Source of the DNA: Mycolicibacterium grossiae
Lineage (GTDB): Bacteria; Actinomycetota; Actinomycetes; Mycobacteriales; Mycobacteriaceae
Direction: 5' to 3'
Assembly: GCF_008329645.1 (NCBI RefSeq)
Contig: NZ_CP043474.1
Location: forward strand, 2,604,001 to 2,668,000
DNA: 64,000 nt
The position numbers were made by a program, and so were the translations under genes. Every line of letters begins with the position of its first letter. Positions within the stretch are counted from its first letter, which is position 1. Below the pieces are notes generated by a model. The model was not told where the DNA came from, made no database searches, and saw only the letters and a list, made by a program, of their open reading frames with translations. Of this stretch, positions 8,356 through 16,543 are shown one piece after another.

Positions 8356-9495
8356 ATGACCGACGATGACCACGGGTCGAAGTCGGAGGGCAACCTCGAA
8401 CTCTTCTTCGACCTGGTGTTCATCTTCGCGATGTCGCAGGTCACACGGCTCGTGCTGCAAGATCTGTCACCGGCCGGGTTCGGCCGGGCGGCACTCGCCC
8501 TGCTCGCGGTGTGGTGGGCCTGGGTCGGCTACACCTGGCTCATCAACACCTTCGACACCCAGGGCGTGCGGCATCAGGCGGCCGTGATCGCGGCGATGGC
8601 CGCGATGCTCGTCGCCGCGGCGGCGTTGCCCATGGCGTTCTCCTCGGGGGCGCTCGTCTTCGCGATCGCTCTGCTGGTGGTGAGATTGATCCACGTCGTG
8701 AAGTTCGTTGTCTCCTCCTCGGGCGAGGATGACGACATGCGGCGCAGCATCCGATGGCTGGCGCCGGCCTTCGTCGCCGCTCCCGCCTGCATCGTGGCGG
8801 CCGCCTTCGTGGACACTCCGGGCCGGGAACTGCTGTGGGTAGCTGCCGCGGTGATCGACTACGGCGCCCCTGCTGTGTTCGGCCTCGGCGGGTTCCGCGT
8901 CTCACCGTCATACTTCGTGTCCCGCCACGGCTCGATCATCATCATCGCGCTCGGTCTGGCGATCACCGAACTCGGTGCAGGCGCAACGGATTTGCACCGC
9001 TTCGAGGTCGTCACCGCCCTGGTGCTGGGCGTGGCGATCATGGCGACGTTCTGGTGGACCTACTTCGGTCTCACGGGCGGGGCGCAGCAGCGGCTCGAAC
9101 GAGCCACCGGGACGCAACGGGCCCAGCTTGCGCGTGACGCCTACAGCTATCTGCACCTGCCGCTGGTGGCTGGCATCACGCTATTCGCCGTCGGCGCCCA
9201 CGCCGCCGTCGAACACGCCACCTCGCCGCTTCCCCTGATGCCTGCCATCGCACTCGCCGGTGGCATGGCGCTGTTCTATCTCGGCGACGGGGCCTACCGG
9301 TGGCGCGACCACCGACAGATTCCCATCAACCGCGCCGCGACCGGGATCGCCGCCGCTGCCACCCTGCCGGTGCTCCTACACGTCTCCGCGATCGCGGCCC
9401 TAGGACTGCTGACCGTCATTGGAGGCCTGCGGCTGGCATGGGAACTACGGCGTCGCCCCCATGTCGGCCCAGGCGTGGCGGGGCAAGCCCGGTGA
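8356..9495 (+). CDS. ltrA: Low temperature requirement A (LtrA) family membrane protein
   Basis: This is a 379-residue polytopic membrane protein of the LtrA family. The diagnostic N-terminal segment is LELFFDLVFIFAMSQVTRLV, followed by repeated hydrophobic segments separated by short polar loops. The C-terminal end is basic (AWELRRRPHVG). The molecular function of LtrA proteins is not established; the name comes from a cold-growth phenotype in Listeria. The ATG at 8356 puts the family motif about 13 residues in. The frame is open upstream, but that part looks non-coding. It is the sixth gene in the 4.7-10.4 kb same-strand cluster, counting the two decayed genes as one locus. Confidence 0.88.
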   Translation: MTDDDHGSKSEGNLELFFDLVFIFAMSQVTRLVLQDLSPAGFGRAALALLAVWWAWVGYTWLINTFDTQGVRHQAAVIAAMAAMLVAAAALPMAFSSGALVFAIALLVVRLIHVVKFVVSSSGEDDDMRRSIRWLAPAFVAAPACIVAAAFVDTPGRELLWVAAAVIDYGAPAVFGLGGFRVSPSYFVSRHGSIIIIALGLAITELGAGATDLHRFEVVTALVLGVAIMATFWWTYFGLTGGAQQRLERATGTQRAQLARDAYSYLHLPLVAGITLFAVGAHAAVEHATSPLPLMPAIALAGGMALFYLGDGAYRWRDHRQIPINRAATGIAAAATLPVLLHVSAIAALGLLTVIGGLRLAWELRRRPHVGPGVAGQAR

Positions 9496-9592
9496 CCAGC
9501 ACGTACCAACTGAACAGCAGCTGCCTGCCGGTCGGGTCGCGATGCCGCGATCTGGTCAGCGATGAGGATGACTCGCAGAGAGGTCGTACATC

Positions 9593-10435
9593 GTGACAAC
9601 TGCCCGCCAGGTAGTCCTGCCCTCCGGCGAGCCCATTGCGGCACTGGGCCAAGGCACGTGGCACTTGGCCGAACATCCCGCGCGACGGGCCGACGAGATC
9701 GCCGCCATCCGGCTCGGGCTCGATCTGGGCATGACAGTGATCGACACCGCCGAAATGTACGGCAACGGCGCAGCGGAGACCCTGGTGGGCGAAGCGATCG
9801 CCGGGCGCCGCGACGAGGTGTTCCTGGTGGACAAGGTGCTGCCGAACCACGTGAGCCGAGCCGGTACCGTGCGGGCCTGCAAGGCCAGCCTCGCGCGGCT
9901 CAACACCGACCACATCGATCTGTACCTGCTGCACTGGCGAGGCAACGTCCCGCTCGCCGAGACGCTCGAGGGCTTCGCCGACCTGGCGGCCGCCGGGCTA
10001 ATCCGCCACTGGGGGGTGAGCAACCTCGACCACGACGACATGGTCGAGTTGACCGGTGTACCAGGCGGCGACCAGACACAGGCCAACCAGATCCTTTACA
10101 ACCTGACGCGCCGCGGACCGGAATACGATCTCTTCCCCTGGCTATCCGAACGCAACATCCCGGTCATGGCCTACTCCCCAATCGAGCAGGGCCGCCTCCT
10201 GGGAAACAAGGCCCTGGACCTGGTCGCCCGGCGCCACGCTGCCACGGCGGCCCAAATCGCGTTGGCCTGGGTGCTACGCCACGACGACATCTGCACCATC
10301 CCACGCGCGAGCACGCCTGAACATGTTCGAGAAAATGCCGGCTCCGCTGACATCAGCCTCAGCCCCGACGATCTCGCCGTGCTCGACAGTGCCTTCCCGC
10401 CGCCCACAAGGCCCGGCCCACTCGAGATGCTCTGA
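9593..10435 (+). CDS. Aldo/keto reductase
   Basis: This 280-residue aldo/keto reductase is a TIM-barrel NADPH-dependent carbonyl reductase. The catalytic tetrad is complete: Asp51 and Tyr56 in DTAEMYGNG, Lys81 in LVDKVLP, and His114 in LLHWRGN. The NADP-binding segment near the C terminus (CTIPRASTPEHVRENAGS) is also present. Start is GTG at 9593, with AGAGAGG upstream. It closes the detoxification cluster and probably reduces aldehydes; the true substrate is unknown. Confidence 0.92.
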   Translation: MTTARQVVLPSGEPIAALGQGTWHLAEHPARRADEIAAIRLGLDLGMTVIDTAEMYGNGAAETLVGEAIAGRRDEVFLVDKVLPNHVSRAGTVRACKASLARLNTDHIDLYLLHWRGNVPLAETLEGFADLAAAGLIRHWGVSNLDHDDMVELTGVPGGDQTQANQILYNLTRRGPEYDLFPWLSERNIPVMAYSPIEQGRLLGNKALDLVARRHAATAAQIALAWVLRHDDICTIPRASTPEHVRENAGSADISLSPDDLAVLDSAFPPPTRPGPLEML

Positions 10436-10864
10436 CAGCCACATCCGAATTACTAGGCTTCGCCTTGGTCACCCACGTCAAGGACACCCTGAGGCGGGAT
10501 CGGGTTTGACCCAGCGCGGTCTCACGACCAGAAATTCGAGACTAATCAGATCCTGGCGGGTGGCGAGCGCTGCCTCGGGCCGCCCTGGCGGTTCACCGCC
10601 GGACCGGCGGTTGGGGGGTATCAGAATGACCGCTGAGGGGTGACTATCTCGTCTGGTCGTGACCACCGGGCGTCCCGTGACCTACGTCGCTGCGGACATT
10701 GGTTCTCGGTGGAACAGGAAAATCTTGCGCGAGTCCGCCCACAAAAATCTTTCGTAGGACCGCCGTGGGGGTCACGTCCGCTCATCCGCGACTGGCGAAC
10801 GCAGTTTGGCTGCGCGGTCTAGCTGTCTGGTTTTCACCACTCCCACCCCGGGTAGCCCCCGCCC
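10436..10864. other. Gene-free interval with overlapping hairpins
   Basis: No convincing gene lies in these 429 bases. A hairpin-forming block at 10587-10611 contains GGCGGT-TC-ACCGCC and, sharing the ACCGCC arm, ACCGCCGG-A-CCGGCGGT. The two stems are mutually exclusive. It could terminate the aldo/keto reductase transcript or act as an attenuator before the molybdenum hydroxylase operon. There is no U tract. Confidence 0.5.
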
Positions 10865-11380
10865 ATGAAGTCAGCCCACTTCACAGACGTATCCCTGCGC
10901 GTCGACGGCACGGACCACACCGTGCACGTCGACAACCGCATCACCCTCCTCGACCTGCTGCGCGAGCACCTCGGCGTCACCGCGCCGAAGAAGGGATGCG
11001 ACCACGGCCAGTGCGGATCGTGCACCGTCCTACTCGACGGCCGGCGGGCCACCACCTGCCTAGCTTTCGCCGTGGCCCACGACGGCGCCGAGGTTCAGAC
11101 CGCGGCCGGCCTCGGCGAAGGGGACCAGCTGCACCCCGTCGCCCAGGCCTTCCTCGAGCACGACGGCTTCCAGTGCGGCTACTGCACGCCCGGCCAGATC
11201 TGCTCCGCGGTCGGCATGCTCGAGGAGATCAAGTCCGGCTCCCCCAGCCACGTCACCGACGACCTCGAAAACACCGCCGAACTCACCGACGCCGAGATCC
11301 GAGAACGCATGAGCGGCAACCTCTGTCGCTGCGCCGCCTACGGAAACATCCTCGACGCCATCCAGAAGGCCGCCCGATGA
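10865..11380 (+). CDS. Molybdenum hydroxylase 2Fe-2S subunit (PaoA/XdhS-type)
   Basis: This is the small iron-sulfur subunit of a xanthine dehydrogenase/aldehyde oxidoreductase-type enzyme, 171 residues. The N-terminal plant-ferredoxin cluster uses Cys45, Cys50, Cys53 and Cys65 (CDHGQCGSC ... C). The C-terminal [2Fe-2S]-binding domain has Cys104, Cys107 (CGYC) and Cys154, Cys156 (CRC). It passes electrons from the molybdenum centre to FAD. Unlike E. coli PaoA there is no Tat signal, so the complex is predicted to be cytoplasmic. The next gene starts within its stop codon (ATGA overlap). Confidence 0.95.
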   Translation: MKSAHFTDVSLRVDGTDHTVHVDNRITLLDLLREHLGVTAPKKGCDHGQCGSCTVLLDGRRATTCLAFAVAHDGAEVQTAAGLGEGDQLHPVAQAFLEHDGFQCGYCTPGQICSAVGMLEEIKSGSPSHVTDDLENTAELTDAEIRERMSGNLCRCAAYGNILDAIQKAAR

Positions 11381-12369
11381 TCCCCTTCGAGTACCACCGC
11401 GCCAGCAGCGTCGCCGACGCCGTCACCGCCGTCGCCGACCGCCCCGACGCCGTCTTCCTCGCCGGCGGCACCAACCTCGTCGACCACATGAAACTCGGCA
11501 TCGCCGAACCCGGCCTCGTCGTCGACGTCGGCCACCTACCGCTCACCGATGTCGAACGCCTCCCCGACGGCACCCTGCGCATCGGCGCCGACGTCCGCAA
11601 CAGCGACCTCGCCGCCCACCCGATCGTCCGCAGCCACTACCCCGTCCTCGCCCGCGCCCTGCTCGCCGGCGCGTCCGGCCAGCTGCGCAACGTCGCCACC
11701 ACCGCAGGAAACCTGCTACAGCGCACCCGGTGCGTCTACTTCCAGGATGTCACCACCCCCTGCAACAAGCGCACCCCCGGCACCGGCTGCTCCGCCGTCG
11801 GCGGCTACACCCGTTACCACGCCATCCTCGGTGCGTCCGAGCACTGCATCGCCACCCACCCGTCCGACATGGCCGTCGCCATGGCCGCCCTCGACGCCAG
11901 CGTCGTCTACCTTGACACCGACGGTGAACACCGCATCAAGCTCAACGACTTTCACCGTTTGCCGGGCGACCGTCCGGACCTCGACACCACTGTCCCCCGC
12001 GGAGCGCTCATCACCGCGGTCGAGATCCCACCCGCGCCCGACGGCGCCCGCTCCACCTACCGCAAGGTCCGCGACCGCGCCTCCTACGCCTTCGCGGTCA
12101 CCTCCGTCGCCGCCGAACTCGTCATCGACGACGGCACCATCATTTCGGCCCGCATCGCCCTCGGCGGCGTCGCGCACAAACCCTGGCGCGCCACCCGAGC
12201 CGAACAGGCGCTCGTCGGCCAACCCGCCACCGAGGAGACGTTCCGGCAGGCCGCCGACGCCGAACTCGTCCACGCCGAACCGCAGCAGGGCAACGAGTTC
12301 AAGGTCGAACTGACCGCCCGCACCATCGTCGCCACCCTGACCACCCTCGCGGAAGGACGGCAGCGATGA
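11377..12369 (+). CDS. Molybdenum hydroxylase FAD-binding subunit (PaoB-type, extra Fe-S cysteines)
   Basis: This 330-residue subunit carries FAD in the CO-dehydrogenase-flavoprotein fold. The FAD motif FLAGGTNLVDHMKLG is near residues 28-41 and NVATTAGNLLQRTRC leads into the second FAD segment. Cys119, Cys129, Cys138 and Cys157 lie in an insertion (RTRCVYFQDVTTPCNKR...GTGC) that matches the [4Fe-4S] loop known from PaoB and is absent from classical XdhF. That places the enzyme in the PaoABC/YagTSR-like group, which oxidises aromatic aldehydes. It overlaps the 2Fe-2S subunit by four bases and the large subunit by four bases, so stoichiometric translation is likely. Confidence 0.93.
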   Translation: MIPFEYHRASSVADAVTAVADRPDAVFLAGGTNLVDHMKLGIAEPGLVVDVGHLPLTDVERLPDGTLRIGADVRNSDLAAHPIVRSHYPVLARALLAGASGQLRNVATTAGNLLQRTRCVYFQDVTTPCNKRTPGTGCSAVGGYTRYHAILGASEHCIATHPSDMAVAMAALDASVVYLDTDGEHRIKLNDFHRLPGDRPDLDTTVPRGALITAVEIPPAPDGARSTYRKVRDRASYAFAVTSVAAELVIDDGTIISARIALGGVAHKPWRATRAEQALVGQPATEETFRQAADAELVHAEPQQGNEFKVELTARTIVATLTTLAEGRQR

Positions 12370-14462
12370 CCCTCGTCGAACCCCACGCCATCGGCAGCCG
12401 ACTCACCCGCCTCGACGGGCCCGCGAAGGTCACCGGCACCGCTACTTACGCGTTCGAGTATCCGGTCGACGCCCCGCTGTACCTGCACCCCGTGCAGGCC
12501 ACCATCGCCAAGGGCACCATCACCGCGATGGACACCTCCGCCGCCGAGGCGCTCGACGGCGTGCATGCCGTCCTCACCGTCTTCAACGCCCCCACCCTGG
12601 CCGACACCGATGACGGCGACTTAGTGATCCTGCAGGACGACCAGGTGCACTACCGCGGTCAGCTCATCGGCGGTGTCATCGCCGACAGCGCCGAAACCGC
12701 CCGCCAGGCAGCCGCTCTCGTCACCGTGACCTACGACGAGGCCGAGCACGATACCGAGATCCGCGCCGACCATCCCGGACTGTACGCTCCCGAGGAAGTC
12801 AACTCCGGCCACAAGACCGACACCTCCGACGGCGACGTCGAGGCCGCGCTTGAGCAGGCCGAGATCACCGTCGACCAGACGTACACCACCCCGCACGAGC
12901 ACAACAACCCAATGGAACCGCACGCCACCATCGCCACCTGGGACCCCGACGGCACGCTGCTGACGCTGTACGACTCGACCCAGGGCGTGCACGTCGTCCG
13001 CAAGACGCTGGCGCAGACTTTCGGCCTCGAACCCGAGCAGATTCGCGTCGTCGCCAAGAACGTCGGCGGCGGCTTCGGGTCCAAGGGGTCACCACACTCG
13101 CACAACGTGCTCGCCGCCATGGCAGCCATGCACGTTCCTGGCCGACCGGTGAAGCTGGCAGTGACCCGGCAGCAGATGTTCGCGTTCGTCGGCTACCGCA
13201 CACCGACCATCCAGCACGTGCGCCTCGGCGCCGACCGCGACGGGAAGCTCGCCGCCATCAGCCACGACGTCATCGAGCAGACCGCCACCGTCAAGGAGTA
13301 CGCCGAGCAGACCGCGACACCGTCGCGCATGATGTACGCCGCCGACGCCCGCAAGACCAGCCATCGGCTCGCGAAACTCGATGTCCCCGTGCCGTTTTGG
13401 ATGCGCGCTCCCGGCGAGTGCCCCGGCATGTTCGCCCTCGAGGTCGCGATGGACGAGCTGGCGATCGCCTGCGATCTCGACCCGATCGAGTTGCGCGTGC
13501 GCAACGAGCCCGACGTCGACCCCGAGACCGGCAACCCGTGGTCCAACCGGCGCCTGCTCGAGTGCCTGCGCACCGGCGCCACCCGCTTCGGCTGGGACCG
13601 GCGGAACCCCGAACCGCGGAGCACGCGCGACGGCGAATGGCTGATCGGCACCGGCGTCGCGTCAGCTGAATACCCCGCGATGGTCATGCCCGGCAACGCC
13701 TGCCGCATCGAGCACGTCGCCGCCGGCCGCTACTCGGTGCAGCTCGGCGCCACCGACATCGGCACCGGCACGTGGACGACGCTCACACAGATCGCCGCCG
13801 ACATGCTCGGCATCGAGACGTCGGCGGTCGACCTGCAGATCGGCGATACCGACCTGCCGCCAGCATCGGTGTCGGGTGGCTCGTCGGGCATCAGCTCCTG
13901 GGGCGCCACCATTTACGCTGCGGCGCAGGCATTTCGGAAGGAACACGGCGACAACCCCGCCGTCGGCGCGGCCACCACCGCCGAGCCGCCGGAGAATGAG
14001 GACGCCGAGAACTATGGCATGTACTCGTTCGGTGCGCACTTCGTCGAGGTACGGGTCAGCCGCTACACCGGCGAGGTCCGCGTCTCCCGCATGCTCGGGG
14101 TGTTCTCCATCGGCCAAGCGATCAACCCGACGACGCTGCACTCGCAGCTGATCGGCGGCATGACCATGGGCCTGTCGATGGCGCTGCACGAGGAAAGCGT
14201 GCGCGACCACCGCTTCGGGCACGTCGTCACCCAGGATCTGGCGAGCTATCACTTCGCCAGCCACGCCGATATCCCCGACATGGACGCGATCTGGCTGGAC
14301 GACGACGCCGACGAACACGCCAGCCCGATGGGGTCGCGCGGGGCCGGCGAGATCGGAATCGTTGGTTCCGCCGCCGCAGTGCTCAACGCAATCCACCACG
14401 CCACCGGCATCCGTATCCGCGACCTACCCGTGCACGGCGACGCACTGCTGGGCCAACTCTAG
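12366..14462 (+). CDS. Molybdenum hydroxylase large (molybdopterin) subunit (PaoC/XdhL-type)
   Basis: This 698-residue catalytic subunit binds the molybdopterin cytosine dinucleotide cofactor. The N-terminal hammerhead domain starts LTRLDGPAKVTGTATYAFEY. Cofactor-binding segments include VAKNVGGGFGSKGS and ASVSGGSSGISSWGATIY. Glu662 in GSRGAGEIG is the expected catalytic base. The reaction is hydroxylation of aldehydes or N-heterocycles with water as oxygen donor. Its TAG stop overlaps the stop of a truncated minus-strand gene. No XdhC/PaoD-like maturation factor is seen nearby, so one would have to be supplied from elsewhere. Confidence 0.94.
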   Translation: MTLVEPHAIGSRLTRLDGPAKVTGTATYAFEYPVDAPLYLHPVQATIAKGTITAMDTSAAEALDGVHAVLTVFNAPTLADTDDGDLVILQDDQVHYRGQLIGGVIADSAETARQAAALVTVTYDEAEHDTEIRADHPGLYAPEEVNSGHKTDTSDGDVEAALEQAEITVDQTYTTPHEHNNPMEPHATIATWDPDGTLLTLYDSTQGVHVVRKTLAQTFGLEPEQIRVVAKNVGGGFGSKGSPHSHNVLAAMAAMHVPGRPVKLAVTRQQMFAFVGYRTPTIQHVRLGADRDGKLAAISHDVIEQTATVKEYAEQTATPSRMMYAADARKTSHRLAKLDVPVPFWMRAPGECPGMFALEVAMDELAIACDLDPIELRVRNEPDVDPETGNPWSNRRLLECLRTGATRFGWDRRNPEPRSTRDGEWLIGTGVASAEYPAMVMPGNACRIEHVAAGRYSVQLGATDIGTGTWTTLTQIAADMLGIETSAVDLQIGDTDLPPASVSGGSSGISSWGATIYAAAQAFRKEHGDNPAVGAATTAEPPENEDAENYGMYSFGAHFVEVRVSRYTGEVRVSRMLGVFSIGQAINPTTLHSQLIGGMTMGLSMALHEESVRDHRFGHVVTQDLASYHFASHADIPDMDAIWLDDDADEHASPMGSRGAGEIGIVGSAAAVLNAIHHATGIRIRDLPVHGDALLGQL

Positions 14463-14575
14463 CGCGAACGGCACCGGATGATCCCCGTGGCCCCGGTGCG
14501 CAGCCCGGCGACCACGATGATCAGCCCCAGGGAGAACGCGAGCTTGACCGCGGTGGTAGTGCTGACCCCCGCAGG
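14459..14575 (-). pseudogene. C-terminal remnant of a membrane protein cut by the mobile island
   Basis: On the minus strand the bases just left of the island read STTTAVKLAFSLGLIIVVAG, then LRTGATGIIRCRSR and a TAG. This is a hydrophobic, protein-like C terminus whose stop overlaps that of the molybdenum hydroxylase large subunit. No start and no upstream coding sequence exist, because the frame meets the repeat that begins the mobile region at about 14576. The family is not recognised. Confidence 0.6.
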
Positions 14576-14576
14576 G

Positions 14577-14724
14577 GTGTCTCATTTCTGATACCACCTT
14601 GATGTGTGGTTGAAGATGCCAATGGCCTGATCACCGGGTGGATCCCGCCACGCCGGTCTATCTTCCCGCCGGTTGCGATGGGGTCCCGCAGTGTCGGTGT
14701 ACATCCGACAAAGGGAGCTTGGTG
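14577..14724 (+). other. IS110 left-end non-coding region (candidate bridge RNA locus)
   Basis: About 150 non-coding bases lie between the left boundary and the transposase start. Experimentally studied IS110-group elements such as IS621 express a structured bridge RNA from the non-coding end before the transposase gene. By analogy this stretch is where one would lie. GC-rich potential stems are present, but I could not fold it or identify the target- and donor-binding loops. Confidence 0.35.
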
Positions 14725-16122
14725 ATGACGTTCGTCAACGGCGAGATGCAAGCACAGTTCATGACCCGGATTCGCGGGCTGGATCCGCAACGCTGTCTGG
14801 TCATCCCGGTCGATGTCGGCAAGGCCGTCGCGATGGCGTTGGTGGCTGATCACTACGGCGAGATCCTCATCGCGCCGTTCGAGTTCGCGCTGACCGAGAC
14901 GGGCTTCGAAAGGCTGTCCGCGGCGATTCGTCGCGCGCAGGTCGAGCGGGACGCTCTGGTGATTCGGGTCGGGGTCGAGGCGGCCGGCCACTATCACCGC
15001 ACCCTGGTTGCGCGGCTGCGGGCAGCTGGTTTGGAGGTCGTCGAACTTAACCCGCGCGCGGTCAAAGATGCACGCGGACAACAGCTACTGCGGACGTTGA
15101 AGAACGATGCCCGCGACTGCGGGGCGATGGCCGAGCTACTGATCCGGGGCTCCGGTCGCCCACCACAGTGCCGCGACGAGGCTTTGGCGGCCCAAGCCGC
15201 GTGGGTCGCCCACCGGCGCCGCAAGGTCGCCGCTCAGGCCATGTTGGCTAACCAGATCCACGGCCAACTCGATCTGATCTTCCCGGGTTTGACCGGCTGC
15301 TACAGCCACGGTCTGGACGCCGCGTCATTGCGGGTGCTCATCCGCGATTTACCCGACCCCGACCGCGTCCGACGACTCGGTGTGGACGGGGTGGTGCGCT
15401 ACGTGCGTCGCCGTGGCGTGCAGATGACCCGACCCAAGGCCGAGCAGGTCGTGGCGGCAGCTCAGGTGGCGCTGCGGCTGCCCACCACCGAACGCCATGC
15501 ACCACTGGTGGTGCTGGCGGCGGACTGGGCACTGTTCGAAGCCCTCGACCGCCAGATCCACGACGCCACCACCGCCCTGACGGAGTTGCTGCCCAAGACC
15601 CCCGCCGGCATCCTGCTTGGTGTTCCCGGTGTCGGCGTGCTCACCGCCAGCGCGTATGGCGCGGCGATCGGTGACCCCCACCGCTACCGGGACGCCGCAG
15701 CCGCCTACCGCGCCTCCGGACTGGTCCCGATCAGCTACGAATCAGCCGGCAGAGCCCGAACCCGCACCGGGATCAGCCGAGAAGGATCCGTCGAATTACG
15801 GAGAGCCATCGTCGATCTAGGACGCGGCGTGGGTCTACACCACCCCGACTTCATCGCCTACCGTCACCAGCTGATCGCCCGCGGCAAGCCGCCCCTAGTG
15901 GCCCTGATCGCGGTCGGACACCGCGCGCACCGGCTCGCTTTCGCCATGCTACGCAGCCAACGGCCCTTTGACGTCGACCGCTGGGAGCGTGCCGTCACCA
16001 GGCACCGCCACCGTGTGGACGAGCAGGCCCGTCATGGTGATACCGCTGTGAGCGGACCACCAGGGCGACGTGACCTGCCCGCCGAATCCACCCTCACCCA
16101 TGGGGAGGCATCAAGCAACTAA
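14725..16122 (+). CDS. IS110-family transposase (DEDD recombinase)
   Basis: This 465-residue transposase has the two-domain architecture of the IS110 family. The N-terminal RuvC-like DEDD domain shows Asp30 (IPVDVGK), Glu85 (RVGVEAAG), and Asp128 and Asp131 (KNDARDCGAMAELL). The C-terminal Transposase_20 domain has GVPGVGVLTASAYGAAIGDP and YRASGLVPISYESAG, with the conserved serine. These enzymes excise a circular form and integrate it at sites chosen by a bridge RNA. The ATG at 14725 is preceded by AAGGGAG. The frame is full length with no frameshift, so the element could be active. The frame also opens upstream at 14638, but that would consume the presumed RNA region. Confidence 0.93.
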   Translation: MTFVNGEMQAQFMTRIRGLDPQRCLVIPVDVGKAVAMALVADHYGEILIAPFEFALTETGFERLSAAIRRAQVERDALVIRVGVEAAGHYHRTLVARLRAAGLEVVELNPRAVKDARGQQLLRTLKNDARDCGAMAELLIRGSGRPPQCRDEALAAQAAWVAHRRRKVAAQAMLANQIHGQLDLIFPGLTGCYSHGLDAASLRVLIRDLPDPDRVRRLGVDGVVRYVRRRGVQMTRPKAEQVVAAAQVALRLPTTERHAPLVVLAADWALFEALDRQIHDATTALTELLPKTPAGILLGVPGVGVLTASAYGAAIGDPHRYRDAAAAYRASGLVPISYESAGRARTRTGISREGSVELRRAIVDLGRGVGLHHPDFIAYRHQLIARGKPPLVALIAVGHRAHRLAFAMLRSQRPFDVDRWERAVTRHRHRVDEQARHGDTAVSGPPGRRDLPAESTLTHGEASSN

Positions 16123-16403
16123 CGCACTCCCAGCCCGCTGCCGGGGTGCGGCACGGTGGCGGGAGCCCGGACTGACGTCGACGTTTCTATGAGGCACGAC
16201 CTCGATCTCTAGTACAGACGCCGGGCTCCCCCCACTGCGCGAGCGCGACAGTCATTACCTGAGGCCGAGCCGACTCGGCTCGAGCACGCGTAGGTCAGAG
16301 TGCGCCGCCGGGAACCACCAACCCCACCCCACAACGGTCTCAACACCTTGCGCCACGCGTGCCCCACGGGGGCACGCGTCACTCGACGACGCCATCGCAC
16401 CGC
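16123..16403. other. Right-side non-coding region of the IS110 element with hairpin
   Basis: This gene-free stretch runs from the transposase stop towards the recombinase promoter. It should contain the right end of the IS110 element; since that family usually lacks terminal inverted repeats, the end cannot be fixed by eye. A strong hairpin lies at 16355-16379. Confidence 0.5.
16355..16379 (+). terminator. Perfect 11-bp hairpin downstream of the transposase
   Basis: ACGCGTGCCCC (16355-16365), a three-base loop ACG, and GGGGCACGCGT (16369-16379) form a perfect 11-bp stem. It lies after the transposase and just before the recombinase promoter, so it could end transposase transcription. No T tract follows, which is common in mycobacteria. 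It could instead be a structural end of the IS. Confidence 0.55.
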
Positions 16404-16431
16404 TTGACAACTATTCCCATTACTAGAGAAT
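16404..16431 (+). promoter_or_regulatory. Predicted promoter of the recombinase-abi operon
   Basis: TTGACA (16404-16409) followed after 16 bases by GAGAAT (16426-16431) resembles a SigA promoter. Transcription would start near 16438, placing the TGTCTCA repeat array inside the 5' untranslated leader of the recombinase gene. Confidence 0.45.
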
Positions 16432-16480
16432 CGAGACAGCCCTTCGCGGCCTACGCTGTGGTCGCATCGCGCCAGGTCGC

Positions 16481-16543
16481 GGTGTCTCATTTCTTGTCTC
16501 ACACGGCGTGTCTCAGATCCTCGATGTCGGAGGGCAATGAGAC
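16481..16543. repeat. TGTCTCA repeat array before the serine recombinase (putative res/operator)
   Basis: TGTCTCA occurs in direct orientation at 16483-16489, 16495-16501 and 16509-16515, and an inverted TGAGAC lies at 16538-16543. A 14-base stretch from the first copy is repeated at the left edge of the island (14576-14589). Serine resolvases bind clusters of short repeats next to their own genes, both to recombine and to repress themselves. The array sits exactly where such a res site would lie. This role is inferred from position and arrangement. Confidence 0.6.

Noticed and set aside
14576..16494. The 14-bp repeat as a target-site duplication of the IS110 element
   Set aside because: IS110-family insertion normally makes no such duplication, and the second copy lies inside the recombinase leader array, so a shared res-like motif is a better explanation.
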